Origin: JBBQDZ01 sp038237515
GTDB taxonomy: Bacteria > Actinomycetota > Thermoleophilia > Gaiellales > Gaiellaceae
DNA: 64,000 bases
Assembly (NCBI GenBank): GCA_038237515.1
Contig: JBBRYP010000015.1
Coordinates: 3,867-67,866 of the forward strand
Reading direction: 5' to 3'
This document shows, one piece after another, positions 56,181 to 63,666 of the stretch. How positions within the stretch are numbered: the stretch's first letter is position 1; each line of letters opens with the position of its first letter. A program made the position numbers and the translations under genes. The notes under the pieces are model-generated. The model worked only from the letters and a program-made list of their open reading frames with translations, did not search any database and was not told where the DNA came from.

Positions 56181-56939
56181 GTGAGCTTCGATGTCGCTGC
56201 GGAGGCTTACGACCGCTTCATGGGGCGGTATTCGGCACGGCTGGCGCCCAAGTTTGCGGACCTCGGCGGCGTGCATTCCGGACTGAAAGTGCTCGACGTC
56301 GGCTGCGGGCCGGGCGCCTTGACGACTGAGCTCGTCCGGCGGCTCGGGGCCGACGCGGTGGCGGCCATCGACCCGTCCGAATCGTTCGTTGCGGCGGCAC
56401 GCGAGCGACATCCCGGCGTTGATGTTCGGCTCGCTGCGGCGGAGGACTTGCCGTACGCCGACGGCATGTTCGATGCGACTCTCGCGCAGCTGGTCGTGCA
56501 TTTCATGACCGATCCGCTTGCCGGGCTCTCCGAGATGGCCCGGGTAACGCGTGTGCAAGGCGTCGTCGTAGCGTGCGTATGGGATCACGCCGGTGAGCGA
56601 ACCCCACTCTCTGCGTTCTGGCAGGCGGCTCGCGAGCTCGACAGCAGCGCACAAGACGAGTCGGGACTGGCGGGTGCGCGTGCGGGTCATCTCTCCGACT
56701 TGTTCGAGGCAGCGGGGCTGGACGACGTTGAAGAAGCCGCGCTTTCGGCGTCTGTCGAATATGCAAGCTTCGACGAGTGGTGGGGGCCGTTCACGCTCGG
56801 TGTGGGACCGGCAGGCGCATACGCACGAGCTCTTGGCGAAGCTGAACTGTCGGCACTTCGCGAGCGCTGCCGGCACCTGCTGCCAGAACCGCCCTTCACG
56901 CTGAACAGCTTTGCCTGGGCCGCACGCGGCCTCGCTTGA
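56181..56939 (+). CDS. Class I SAM-dependent methyltransferase
   Basis: 252 residues. FDVAAEAYDRFMGRYS is a UbiE/Methyltransf_11-type start, VLDVGCGPGALTTELVRRLG motif I, AIDPSESFVAAARERH the acidic strand, AAAEDLPYADGMFDATLAQL the motif II/III region. The C-terminal part resembles the ubiquinone/menaquinone methyltransferase-like families of actinobacteria. Substrate unknown. Leaderless-type promoter; the next gene begins about 200 bp downstream. Confidence 0.85.
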   Translation: MSFDVAAEAYDRFMGRYSARLAPKFADLGGVHSGLKVLDVGCGPGALTTELVRRLGADAVAAIDPSESFVAAARERHPGVDVRLAAAEDLPYADGMFDATLAQLVVHFMTDPLAGLSEMARVTRVQGVVVACVWDHAGERTPLSAFWQAARELDSSAQDESGLAGARAGHLSDLFEAAGLDDVEEAALSASVEYASFDEWWGPFTLGVGPAGAYARALGEAELSALRERCRHLLPEPPFTLNSFAWAARGLA

Positions 56940-57136
56940 ACGTGTCTTCACGACCAAGCCCCCGGACGCCATCGTGTATCCCCAGAGCGACAATCGTCGG
57001 CTCGGCGGACGTTCGGGGATGTCCAAGGTCGTAGGCGGTGTCGCACGGTATGACGATCCGTGGGAGCGGCGGACGAATCCGAAGGCTGCGAAGATCCGCC
57101 GTGGAACCATCGTCCCCGAGCGACGTTTTGGTGCAG

Positions 57137-58171
57137 ATGCGACCCGATGCTGACGATCCGACACCGACACCTGACGAGGCCGCAGTCCGGGCTCGGCTCA
57201 CCGAGATGCTCTTCGGGTTCATGCGGACCCAGGCTCTCGCCGTGACGGCGACGCTCGGGGTCGCCGACACTGTCGGCGACGAGGCGCGTGACGTTCGCGA
57301 CATAGCTCACGAGGTTGGCGCGCACGAGGCATCGCTCTACCGCCTCCTCCGCCTCCTCGTCAGCGAAGGCGTATTCGAAGAAGCCGAACCACGGCGGTTT
57401 GTGCGCAACCGTCTCTCGGATGGCCTTCGCGACTCGGCACCGCTCACCATGCGTCACATCGCGATGGCGATGGGAGCGGAGCAGTACCGCGGTTGGGGTC
57501 GAGCGCTTCATTCCGTCATCACCGGCGAACCGGGCTTCGACGAGGAATTCGAACTTCCTTATTTTGCTTTTCTCGCCCAGCATCCGGCGGCAGGTGCCGT
57601 TTTCAATCGCGCGATGGCGGCCGGCACTCGCGCACGCGTGGACGCGCTTATCGCCTACGACTGGAGCCCCCACGAGCGAGTGGTCGACATCGGGGGCGGC
57701 ACGGGAACGGCGCTCGCTTCGGTGCTCGCGGCAAACCCGCACTTGAGCGGCGTTCTCTTCGACCTTCCGAACGTCGTGGGCGAGGCGCACGGGGTCCTCG
57801 CGGACGCGGGAGTGGCCAACCGTTGCGAGGTTGTCGGCGGCGACTTCTTCAGCGATCCCTTGCCGCCCGCCGACGCGTACGTGCTCGCGCAGATCCTGCA
57901 CGACTGGAACGACGAGCGTGCAGGCGCAATCCTTCGGAATTGCCGGCGGTCGATTGCCGAGCACGGGCGCGTGCTGATGGTCGACGGCGTCGTACCCTCA
58001 GGCCCCGAACCGGGCTTCCTCAAGCACATGGACCTCCACATGCTCGTCATGCTCGGCGGCAAGGAGCGAACCGAGGAGGAGTGGCGCGATCTCCTCGCCG
58101 CGGAGGCATTCGAGATCGTGCGCGTGAGCCCGGCCGGGCCGACGAACCTCATCGAGGCGCGGTCGGGCTGA
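57137..58171 (+). CDS. O-methyltransferase, acetylserotonin/hydroxyindole type
   Basis: About 344 residues from ATG 57137. An N-terminal winged-helix dimerisation domain (EMLFGFMRTQALAVTATLGV, then DIAHEVGAHEASLYRLLRLL) precedes the O-methyltransferase domain with VVDIGGGTGTALASVLAANP, GVLFDLPNVV, CEVVGGDFF, LAQILHDWNDE (the catalytic His in HDW) and VLMVDGVV. It matches secondary-metabolism O-methyltransferases such as the carminomycin or hydroxyneurosporene type. Start is uncertain: the frame is open to 57038, and GTG at 57101 or 57131 are possible. No other biosynthetic genes are adjacent. Confidence 0.83.
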   Translation: MRPDADDPTPTPDEAAVRARLTEMLFGFMRTQALAVTATLGVADTVGDEARDVRDIAHEVGAHEASLYRLLRLLVSEGVFEEAEPRRFVRNRLSDGLRDSAPLTMRHIAMAMGAEQYRGWGRALHSVITGEPGFDEEFELPYFAFLAQHPAAGAVFNRAMAAGTRARVDALIAYDWSPHERVVDIGGGTGTALASVLAANPHLSGVLFDLPNVVGEAHGVLADAGVANRCEVVGGDFFSDPLPPADAYVLAQILHDWNDERAGAILRNCRRSIAEHGRVLMVDGVVPSGPEPGFLKHMDLHMLVMLGGKERTEEEWRDLLAAEAFEIVRVSPAGPTNLIEARSG

Positions 58172-58204
58172 CCCTCGGACACTCCCGCGGAGGCCGACCC
58201 AACA

Positions 58205-58897
58205 GTGCTCGGCGGGTCGAGTGCCCGCCGCTTCGACCAGGTGGTGTTAGCGTGCCGGCAACTGGTCGACCTACTCCAGCACGTCTCCGATGTCGAGCGC
58301 GAGCAGGCGGTGGTCTCGCTGCGCGATCATCTTCTCGCGGGACGGTTGACGCTCGACGAGTTCTCGGAACGAGTCGAGATTGCCTATCGGGCACGGATCG
58401 GGCAGGAACTCGTGCGTGCCCGGGAACATCTACCGGACGCTCACTCTGAGCCCGCCCGCTCGCGTCGCAAACCAACCCGTCTCACCGCGGCGCTCTTCGG
58501 ACATGTCGCTCGCCGCGGTCGGCTGAGACTGCGAGGGTGGACGTTCGCAGTCGGTGCCTTCGCGGACGTCGACCTTGATCTGCGCGAAGCCGAAATCGAG
58601 GATCCACGGACAGCCGTGACCATCCTCGTCGCCTTCGGCAACGTCGATGTTTACGTGCCGGAGGGGATCAATGTCGACCTCCGCGGTCTCACGATCTTCG
58701 GCCACCGCCGGGAGTGGGGTCGCGACTTCGCGCGGGCGGACGCGCCGACCGCGCGGGCGGACGCGCCGACGGTGCACGTCCGGACCCTGGGGTGCTTCGG
58801 GACGGTCGATGTGTGGCGCGTGCCGCATCGGATGCAGGGCGGCTACGGCGAAATCCTCCGCCAGATGACAGCGCAACAGCCACAGCTTCCGGGTTGA
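58205..58897 (+). CDS. DUF1707/LiaF-like two-domain protein
   Basis: 230 residues. VSDVEREQAVVSLRDHLLAG and RLTLDEFSERVEIAYRARIG form the DUF1707 domain (SHOCT-like, about 27-68). After an arginine-rich linker a LiaF-type C-terminal beta domain follows (GAFADVDLDLREAEIED, VTILVAFGNVDVYVPEGINV and GCFGTVDVW). Such proteins are common in actinobacteria and may take part in envelope stress sensing. An exact 7-residue repeat (ARADAPT twice) sits at 176-189. GTG 58205 gives about 26 extra residues before DUF1707, so a later start is possible. Confidence 0.75.
   Translation: MLGGSSARRFDQVVLACRQLVDLLQHVSDVEREQAVVSLRDHLLAGRLTLDEFSERVEIAYRARIGQELVRAREHLPDAHSEPARSRRKPTRLTAALFGHVARRGRLRLRGWTFAVGAFADVDLDLREAEIEDPRTAVTILVAFGNVDVYVPEGINVDLRGLTIFGHRREWGRDFARADAPTARADAPTVHVRTLGCFGTVDVWRVPHRMQGGYGEILRQMTAQQPQLPG
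58730..58771 (+). repeat. 21-bp in-frame tandem duplication in the DUF1707 gene
   Basis: The 21-bp unit occurs twice in succession with a single last-base difference, giving ARADAPT-ARADAPT. A short slippage or duplication event in a loop between two beta strands; the reading frame is kept. Confidence 0.7.
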
Positions 58898-58989
58898 ACA
58901 GCCGGCGCTGGCTGGGGCGAGAGTGCTGTGCCAGAGTTCAAACGAGCCTTACCGTGTCGTGGAAGCTGCAACGATCTCCCCAGCGGCAG

Positions 58990-59673
58990 CTACCGAGGAA
59001 GCGAATGCACCGCAGCCACGATCTCGGCAGCCCCGGCAACGTCGCCACCTCGAGGTCCTCCTGATACGGGACCGTGTGCGAGGACGGCGTCGACGCGGAC
59101 GACGGGTGCGTCGAGGTCCCAGAAGCAGTGCTGCGCGACGTGAGCCGCAATCTCGGAGCCGAAGCCGAGAACTGGACGGCCTCGTGCGCGACGACGAGTC
59201 TGTGAGTCTTCTCGATCGACGCCGCAATCAGAGCGGTGTCGAGCGGGACGAGCGTGCGCGGGTCGACAGGAGCTTCTGCTCGAGGAAGATGACCGGGTTG
59301 TCATCTCGAACAGCCGCAGAGAGTAGACCTTTCGCGTCGTAGGGGGTCGAGGCCATAGCGACGACGAGGCCCGGGATGTGCGCGAAGAGCGCCTCGAGGC
59401 TCTGCGAATGCTGCGCGCCGAGCCGGACGCCGCCGCCCGAAACCATCCGGATCACGAGCGGGATTGCTCGCGGTCCTGCCCATCATGAAGCGGAGCTTCA
59501 CAGCCTGATTCATGATCTGGTCGAAGGCGACGCCGGCGAAGTCCGAGAACTGCAGCTCGACCATCGGTGGCGCGAAAAATCCCGCCGACGTTGCCGATTT
59601 CCTCGCCCATGACGAACACGCTCGGATCGGGCTCGAGCTCGAGGTCGAGCGCCTCGCGCAGTGCGGCGACGAA
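58990..59673 (-). pseudogene. 2-oxo acid dehydrogenase E1-beta remnant
   Basis: In several frames, minus-strand pieces follow E1-beta order: REALDLELEPDPSVFVMGEE and IGNVGGIFRATDG; VELQFSDFAGVAFDQIMNQA; IRMVSGGGVRLGAQHSQSLE then FAHIPGLVVA, STPYDAKGLLSAAVRDDNPV and IFLEQKLL; THRLVVAHEAVQF; GFGSEIAAHVAQHCFWDLDA ending near LPR and a stop at 58990. At least four frameshifts and deletions separate them. This is a broken transketolase-like subunit of an acetoin, pyruvate or branched-chain dehydrogenase. Confidence 0.75.
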
Positions 59674-59723
59674 GCCGACCTTCCGCTCCGCCTCCGGGGA
59701 AGGCGCCGGGTAGCTCTGGTACG

Positions 59724-59840
59724 GGCCGCGCCGCACGCATGCGGGATCCCGGCGCCCACGATGCCGTTGCAGCCGAGGATGTCGAGCGAGAGGTCGGCGA
59801 TGTGCATCGAGCCGCCGAGACCCCTGCAGTAGCCGCTCCG
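59724..59840 (-). pseudogene. 2-oxo acid dehydrogenase E1-alpha fragment
   Basis: GYCRGLGGSMHIADLSLDIL and GCNGIVGAGIPHACGAA match the TPP-binding region of E1-alpha (GGSMH....LG.NGIVGAGIP.A.GAA). Nothing before or after it belongs to the same protein. It lies directly upstream of the E1-beta remnant in the natural alpha-beta order, so both derive from one lost operon. Confidence 0.65.
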
Positions 59841-59847
59841 CTTCCCG

Positions 59848-60183
59848 AACGGGACCGTCCGAGCGGAACGAGACGCAGCGTGACCGCAGCTCCTCGTAGA
59901 GCGCGTCGATCCCCGAGACGAACAGGCAGAAATGCCGGGTGCCGTGATCGCAAGGCCGGGAGCTGCCGGAGCGGCTTTCGCAGCCAGGTACTCGATCAGC
60001 TCGACCTCGAAGTCTCTCTCCGGCACGCGCAGCATCGCGATGTCGAGCCCCGCCGCCTCGGGGATGCCGACGATCCGCGTGATCTTCCGCTCCTCGTAGA
60101 CCCGGCGCCACAGGAGCTCGAGCCCGAGTAGGCCGCACTAGAACTGGAGTGAGCGGTCGAGGTCGGAGGCGGTGATACCGGCC
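59848..60183 (-). pseudogene. VOC (glyoxalase/bleomycin-resistance) family remnant
   Basis: VAGITASDLDRSLQF is followed by an in-frame TAG where a Tyr is expected, then LLGLELLWRRVYEE, IVGIPEAAGLDIAMLRVP and DFEVELIEYLAAKAA, a frameshift, and HFCLFVSGIDALYEELRSRC and VSFRSDGPV. This is a two-fold VOC protein, nearly complete but broken by one stop and one frameshift, then joined to the E1-alpha fragment. Confidence 0.75.
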
Positions 60184-60189
60184 ACAGGG

Positions 60190-60318
60190 CCGCGCGGGAG
60201 TGGCTCGGACGTCGCCGACGTTGCGGTCTACCTCGCGAGCGGCCAGTCCGCCTACGTGAACGGCATCGCACTGACCGTCGACGGAGGCTGGCTCGCCGAC
60301 AAGAGCTTCGCTGCCGGC
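60190..60318 (+). pseudogene. SDR dehydrogenase C-terminal fragment
   Basis: SDVADVAVYLASGQSAYVNG and IALTVDGGWLADKSF are the end of a short-chain dehydrogenase (ediA..v.fLaSd.a.yvtG..l.VDGG). No catalytic Tyr-Lys or N-terminal Rossmann part is nearby. It starts where the oppositely oriented VOC remnant ends. Confidence 0.65.
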
Positions 60319-60456
60319 GAGGCAGCCACAAGCACCTTCCTGTCCGCGAACGAGACGACGGACAGCCCTAGCTCTCCTGCTGCCCGCGCCGGACCGGGCG
60401 GATGCAGACGCCGAAAGGTTCATGAATCGTTAAGCAAACCCGGTCGCGCACCTGCC

Positions 60457-60935
60457 TACAATCGGGCGGTGTTCTTCGGGGTCGTGAGCCGAGGCCGGCG
60501 CTTCTGCGCTCTACTTTCGGCTCTCTGTATCTTCGCGGTTGGCTGAACGGTGGATCGCGCCCCCGTCGGGGGCGCCTGCTCGGCCTCCGCTCGTCGACCG
60601 GATCGCCGGCCGCGACGCTGAGCCTTTCCGCGCGCCGCGCGGTCGCCTACCAGCGCCTGCTCTGGGCCGCGCGTGGGCACGGCGTACACACGCCGAGTCA
60701 CCATACTCAGATCTGCGAGTTACAGCCGGAGTCGAGGACGGCTTCCTGCGGCGGCTCGGGACGTTGCCGCAGGGCACCCAGCAGGCCCTCCTCGTCGTCG
60801 GCGCAAGCGACCTCAGCGAGTTGCGAACTAGCATCGCCTCGCGGCGAGGTGCCGTTAGCGCGGCCCGCCGGTGGTCGGCGTGCGCCTGCGAAAATGGCTC
60901 CGGTGGGCGGCCGCAGGCGACGTTAGAGTCTGCCC
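60457..60935 (+). pseudogene. Promoter plus truncated lipoprotein, followed by degraded regulator-like sequence
   Basis: TACAAT (60457-60462) lies 6 nt before GTG 60469, which opens VFFGVVSRGRRFCALLSALC and IFAVG, a lipoprotein-like signal peptide. It ends at a TGA (60544) exactly where the lipobox Cys codon would fall (FAVG-C). The next codons (TVDRAPVGGACSAS) continue the frame briefly. Beyond, the frame at 60539-60952 reads FLRRLGTLPQGTQQALLVVG and ASDLSELRTSIA, like the middle of a LuxR/MalT-type ATPase domain, with no other parts. Confidence 0.45.
60924..60929 (+). promoter_or_regulatory. -10 box TAGAGT for a leaderless GNAT gene
   Basis: TAGAGT ends 6 nt before ATG 60936; same spacing as elsewhere in this window. 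Confidence 0.45.
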
Positions 60936-61751
60936 ATGCCCGGGGCCGCTGAGCTGCTCGCGAGCTATGACGCACAGCTTCGCGACCACGTGCCCGTACG
61001 GTTGCCGGAAGGGGTTCGCGTCGAGCGAGACGGGCCGCTCCTACGCTTCCTCGGCTTCAAGTTCGGGGGCTTTGTCGGCTACCGCGATCTCGGCGGGCTC
61101 GGGGGCGCCCAGGTCGACCAGCTCATCGCGCGCCAGGTGCGCGTGTTCGCCGAGCGCGGCGAGCGATTCGAGTGGAAACTCCATGGGCACGATCGGCCGG
61201 CCGACCTGCCGCAACGGCTGCGCGCGGCGGGCTTTGTGCCCGAGGATGTGGAAACGGTGGTGATCGCCCCGGTCGCGAAAATCGCGAGCGAGCCGCGGCT
61301 TGCCGAAGGCGTCTCGTTGCGTGAGGCGATCGACCGAACCGACTTCGGGCGGATTGCGGCGATGGAGCGGGAGATCTGGCAGGAGGACCACAGCTGGCTC
61401 GCGGAGAGTCTCGAGGCGGAGCGGGCGGTCGACCCGGACGCCCTGACTGTCGTTGTCGCAGAGGCTCCCCCCACAATCGTTTGCGCTGGCTGGGTTCGGT
61501 TTGAATCAGGAACGGACTTCGCGACGCTGTGGGGTGGCGCCACGCTGCCGGCGTGGCGCGGGCGCGGGATCTATCGAGCCACCGTCGCCTACCGGGCGAA
61601 CCTCGCTGCGGCGCGCGGAGTGCACTTCGTCGAGGTCGACGCCTCCAACGAGAGTCGGCCGATCCTCGAGCGGCTCGGTTTCGTCGCGGTGACGACGACA
61701 ACACCCTTCGTCTGGTCGCCGCCATTCCTGTCAGGCACGAAGGGTTCCTGA
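60936..61751 (+). CDS. GNAT-family N-acetyltransferase
   Basis: 271 residues. An N-terminal half (about 1-120) without clear motif is followed by an acetyltransferase domain: SLREAIDRTDFGRIAAMEREIW, VVVAEAPPTIVCAGWVRFES, the acetyl-CoA loop LPAWRGRGIYRATVAYRA and HFVEVDASNESRPILERLGF. The pattern matches actinobacterial two-domain GNATs. The substrate is unknown. An intact gene within an otherwise decaying stretch. Confidence 0.82.
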   Translation: MPGAAELLASYDAQLRDHVPVRLPEGVRVERDGPLLRFLGFKFGGFVGYRDLGGLGGAQVDQLIARQVRVFAERGERFEWKLHGHDRPADLPQRLRAAGFVPEDVETVVIAPVAKIASEPRLAEGVSLREAIDRTDFGRIAAMEREIWQEDHSWLAESLEAERAVDPDALTVVVAEAPPTIVCAGWVRFESGTDFATLWGGATLPAWRGRGIYRATVAYRANLAAARGVHFVEVDASNESRPILERLGFVAVTTTTPFVWSPPFLSGTKGS

Positions 61752-61809
61752 CGCTCAACCCGCGCCTGGGACGCTGTTCGGGAGTGCCACCGTCGTAGGA
61801 TTCGTGGCG

Positions 61810-62222
61810 ATGGCGACGCGAGATGCTGCCTGTAGCTGTGGGCAACTTCGTCTGGAAGCGGCGGGCGATCCGATTCGTATTTCGATTGCCGTTGACAGAT
61901 GTGCCACTGCCTCGCCTGCCAACGCCGGACGGGTAGTGCCTTCGGGATCCAGGCGCGGTTCCCATCGAATCGAGTGCATGTCGTTGGTCGGTACAGCGAC
62001 CACGTTCGAGTCTCCGACCAGGGCGATCAGGAGCGAACCTTTCACTTCTGCCCCGACTGCGGTGCGACCGTCTTCTACACGACAGCGGATGCGCCAGACG
62101 TCATCGCTGTCCCAATCGGTGCATTCGCCGACCCGTCCTTCCCGCCGCCGACCGTTTCGGTCTTCGAGTCACGACGGCATCCGTGGCTAGGCGTGCCTGC
62201 CGCGATCGAACACCACGATTGA
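61810..62222 (+). pseudogene. GFA/CENP-V family zinc protein with a frameshift
   Basis: MATRDAACSCGQLRLEAAGD starts a GFA-family protein (Cys pair CSCG), preceded by a TAGGAT box 8 nt upstream. Around 61890-61900 the frame shifts. CHCLACQRRTGSAFGIQARF, VVGRYSDHVRV, FHFCPDCGATVFYTTAD and VIAVPIGAFADPSFPPPTVS complete the family in a second frame to 62222, with all remaining zinc cysteines. A single small indel is sufficient; it might be an assembly error. The family includes glutathione-dependent formaldehyde-activating enzyme homologues. Confidence 0.75.
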
Positions 62223-62719
62223 GAGCAACGTCGCGCGAAAGCGGAGTCTCATGAGCAGTACGCCGGAATGTCCCTGGCCGTGGACAGCGGTGCCGGGGCC
62301 CCGACTATCAGGTCAGAGACAGCATCCCGAAGCACATCGCGGCAATGGTTCACGTCGACTCCGGCCGGGCGACGGGCGTGCTCGACCCTGGCCTCACCGT
62401 GGCCCAGATGCCGCTGCCCTCGAAGGAGAAGCTCGAGAAGGAGGAAACCTCGAAGGGCTCAGTGAGGAGCAGCTCGAGACCTTCCGGCGGCGGCCGTTCC
62501 CGAGCCGGCTGCCGCACTGCGCGAGTCGCCCCAGCTGACGCACGACCGTCAGACGCGCCGGGCGTCGAGAGACGTATGGACGCTAAGGGAGTTCTGTCAA
62601 ACCCTCCACCGCCCCTTGCGGGTCTGCTCAGACGTTACGCCACGCCTGTCCGGCGAGGGCCCAGGTAGCGCCGGGGAGACGCAAACGATCGCCCAACCGG
62701 TCGCGCCTGATGGCAGAGG
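62223..62719. other. Non-coding or degraded interval
   Basis: No convincing gene in about 500 bp. A rightward reading near 62310-62450 (YQVRDSIPKHIAAMVHVDSG, then RATGVLDPGLTVAQMPLPSK) has protein-like composition, with a lysine/glutamate-rich end, but shifts frame and has no recognisable family. It is probably another remnant. Confidence 0.35.
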
Positions 62720-62998
62720 TCACGGAATCGAGGGGACGGCGACTCCGGTGAGTTGGACGCCGCCAAAGTTGGTGATGTCGGCCCCTGCCGCGCCGCTGGT
62801 TTGTGTCGTCGGGATCGCCGTGTTCGCATTGGCATGAGGCCCGTTGAAATCGAAGAGCTTCGTAACCGCACCGTTCGTTTGGATCCGGTAGTAGATCCAC
62901 GGTGCGTTACCATCAAAAGTCAGCCAGGATGTCCCCTGAGCGCCGGATCGGGGCTCCGCGATTTGTTCGGGGGCCGACGCAGTCTCTCCAGGTGAAGC
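62720..62998 (-). pseudogene. Orphan C-terminal fragment of a secreted protein
   Basis: An open minus-strand frame between TAG (near 62999) and TGA (62720) contains no ATG or GTG near its beginning. It reads GTSWLTFDGNAPWIYYRIQT, NGAVTKLFDFNGPHANANTA and IPTTQTSGAAGADITNFGGV, ending GVQLTGVAVPSIP. The low-charge, Thr/Asn/Gly-rich composition and the Trp/Tyr pairs are typical of extracellular beta-rich proteins. The N-terminal part is missing. Family unknown. Confidence 0.45.
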
Positions 62999-63017
62999 CT
63001 ACGGAAAGGAGTCCGAA

Positions 63018-63530
63018 ATGAGCGCTGACCCGGTTCGGCGAGCCAACCTCGCCTCGATCATGTGCGAGCCGCGTCCGCAGCTACCTGATGGTTTCCGGCG
63101 GAACAGCACCCGGGTTGGGACGGTGCTCGGCGCGGCCCGCACCGGGCTCAGCGTCTACGAGCTGCCTCCCGGCCAGGCAATCGGCCCCTACCACTACGAA
63201 GATCCTGAAGAGGAGTGGCTCCTGATCGTCTCAGGCACGCCAACCCTGCGGCATCCGGGCGGCGAGGACCAGCTCGAACCGTGGGACCTCGTCTTCTTTC
63301 CGTCCGGCCCCGCCGGAGCACACCTCGTGCGGAACAAGAGCGAGTCACCCGCGCGCGTCGCGATGTTCTCCTCGGTCACCGCGGTCGGTGCCGTCATCTA
63401 CCCGGACAGCGACATGATCCAATTCTTCACCACCGACGGCGCAGACGACATCATCGTCGAACGAAGCAGCGCCGTGGACGTAGCAGCACCGTGGTCTACT
63501 GGGCAAGGCGAAGCCGAAGCCGACAAGTAA
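63018..63530 (+). CDS. Cupin-domain protein
   Basis: 170 residues. A single cupin barrel: LSVYELPPGQAIGPYHYEDP (motif 1 with one His and acids), EEEWLLIVSGTPTLR, LEPWDLVFFPSGPAGAHLVR (motif 2 with His) and a C-terminal strand region with VGAVIYPDSDMIQFFTTDGA. GPYHYED...EEEW is the metal-binding pattern of the AraC-like or phosphomannose isomerase-like cupins. Function unknown. A good AAAGGAG lies 6 nt upstream of the ATG. Confidence 0.85.
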   Translation: MSADPVRRANLASIMCEPRPQLPDGFRRNSTRVGTVLGAARTGLSVYELPPGQAIGPYHYEDPEEEWLLIVSGTPTLRHPGGEDQLEPWDLVFFPSGPAGAHLVRNKSESPARVAMFSSVTAVGAVIYPDSDMIQFFTTDGADDIIVERSSAVDVAAPWSTGQGEAEADK

Positions 63531-63565
63531 GCGCTCGCCTGGGCCAGTGTTCCGGAATGTTCCCT

Positions 63566-63621
63566 GAACAGCCTGTTCGCGGCTAGTGATTGACATGGAT
63601 ATAACAAACGTGACATTGTCA
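63566..63621. promoter_or_regulatory. Palindromes in the A+T-rich gap before the secreted cupin
   Basis: GAACA-GCC-TGTTC (63566-63578) and TGACA-T-TGTCA (63611-63621) are perfect inverted repeats in a distinctly A+T-rich 60-bp stretch (63585-63626), unusual for this window. TTGACA (63590-63595) is present, but no correctly spaced -10 is obvious. The first dyad could end the cupin transcript, and the second could bind a regulator of the gene at 63667. Confidence 0.5.
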
Positions 63622-63666
63622 TATGGCCCCGGCAGATCCGGGGTGGTCTCCAGCGAGGGGAGTGTC

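Noticed and set aside
60539..60952. 137-codon open frame before the GNAT gene
   Set aside because: Only a middle piece resembles LuxR/MalT ATPases; the start and end are unlike any family, and it overlaps the GNAT promoter and start.
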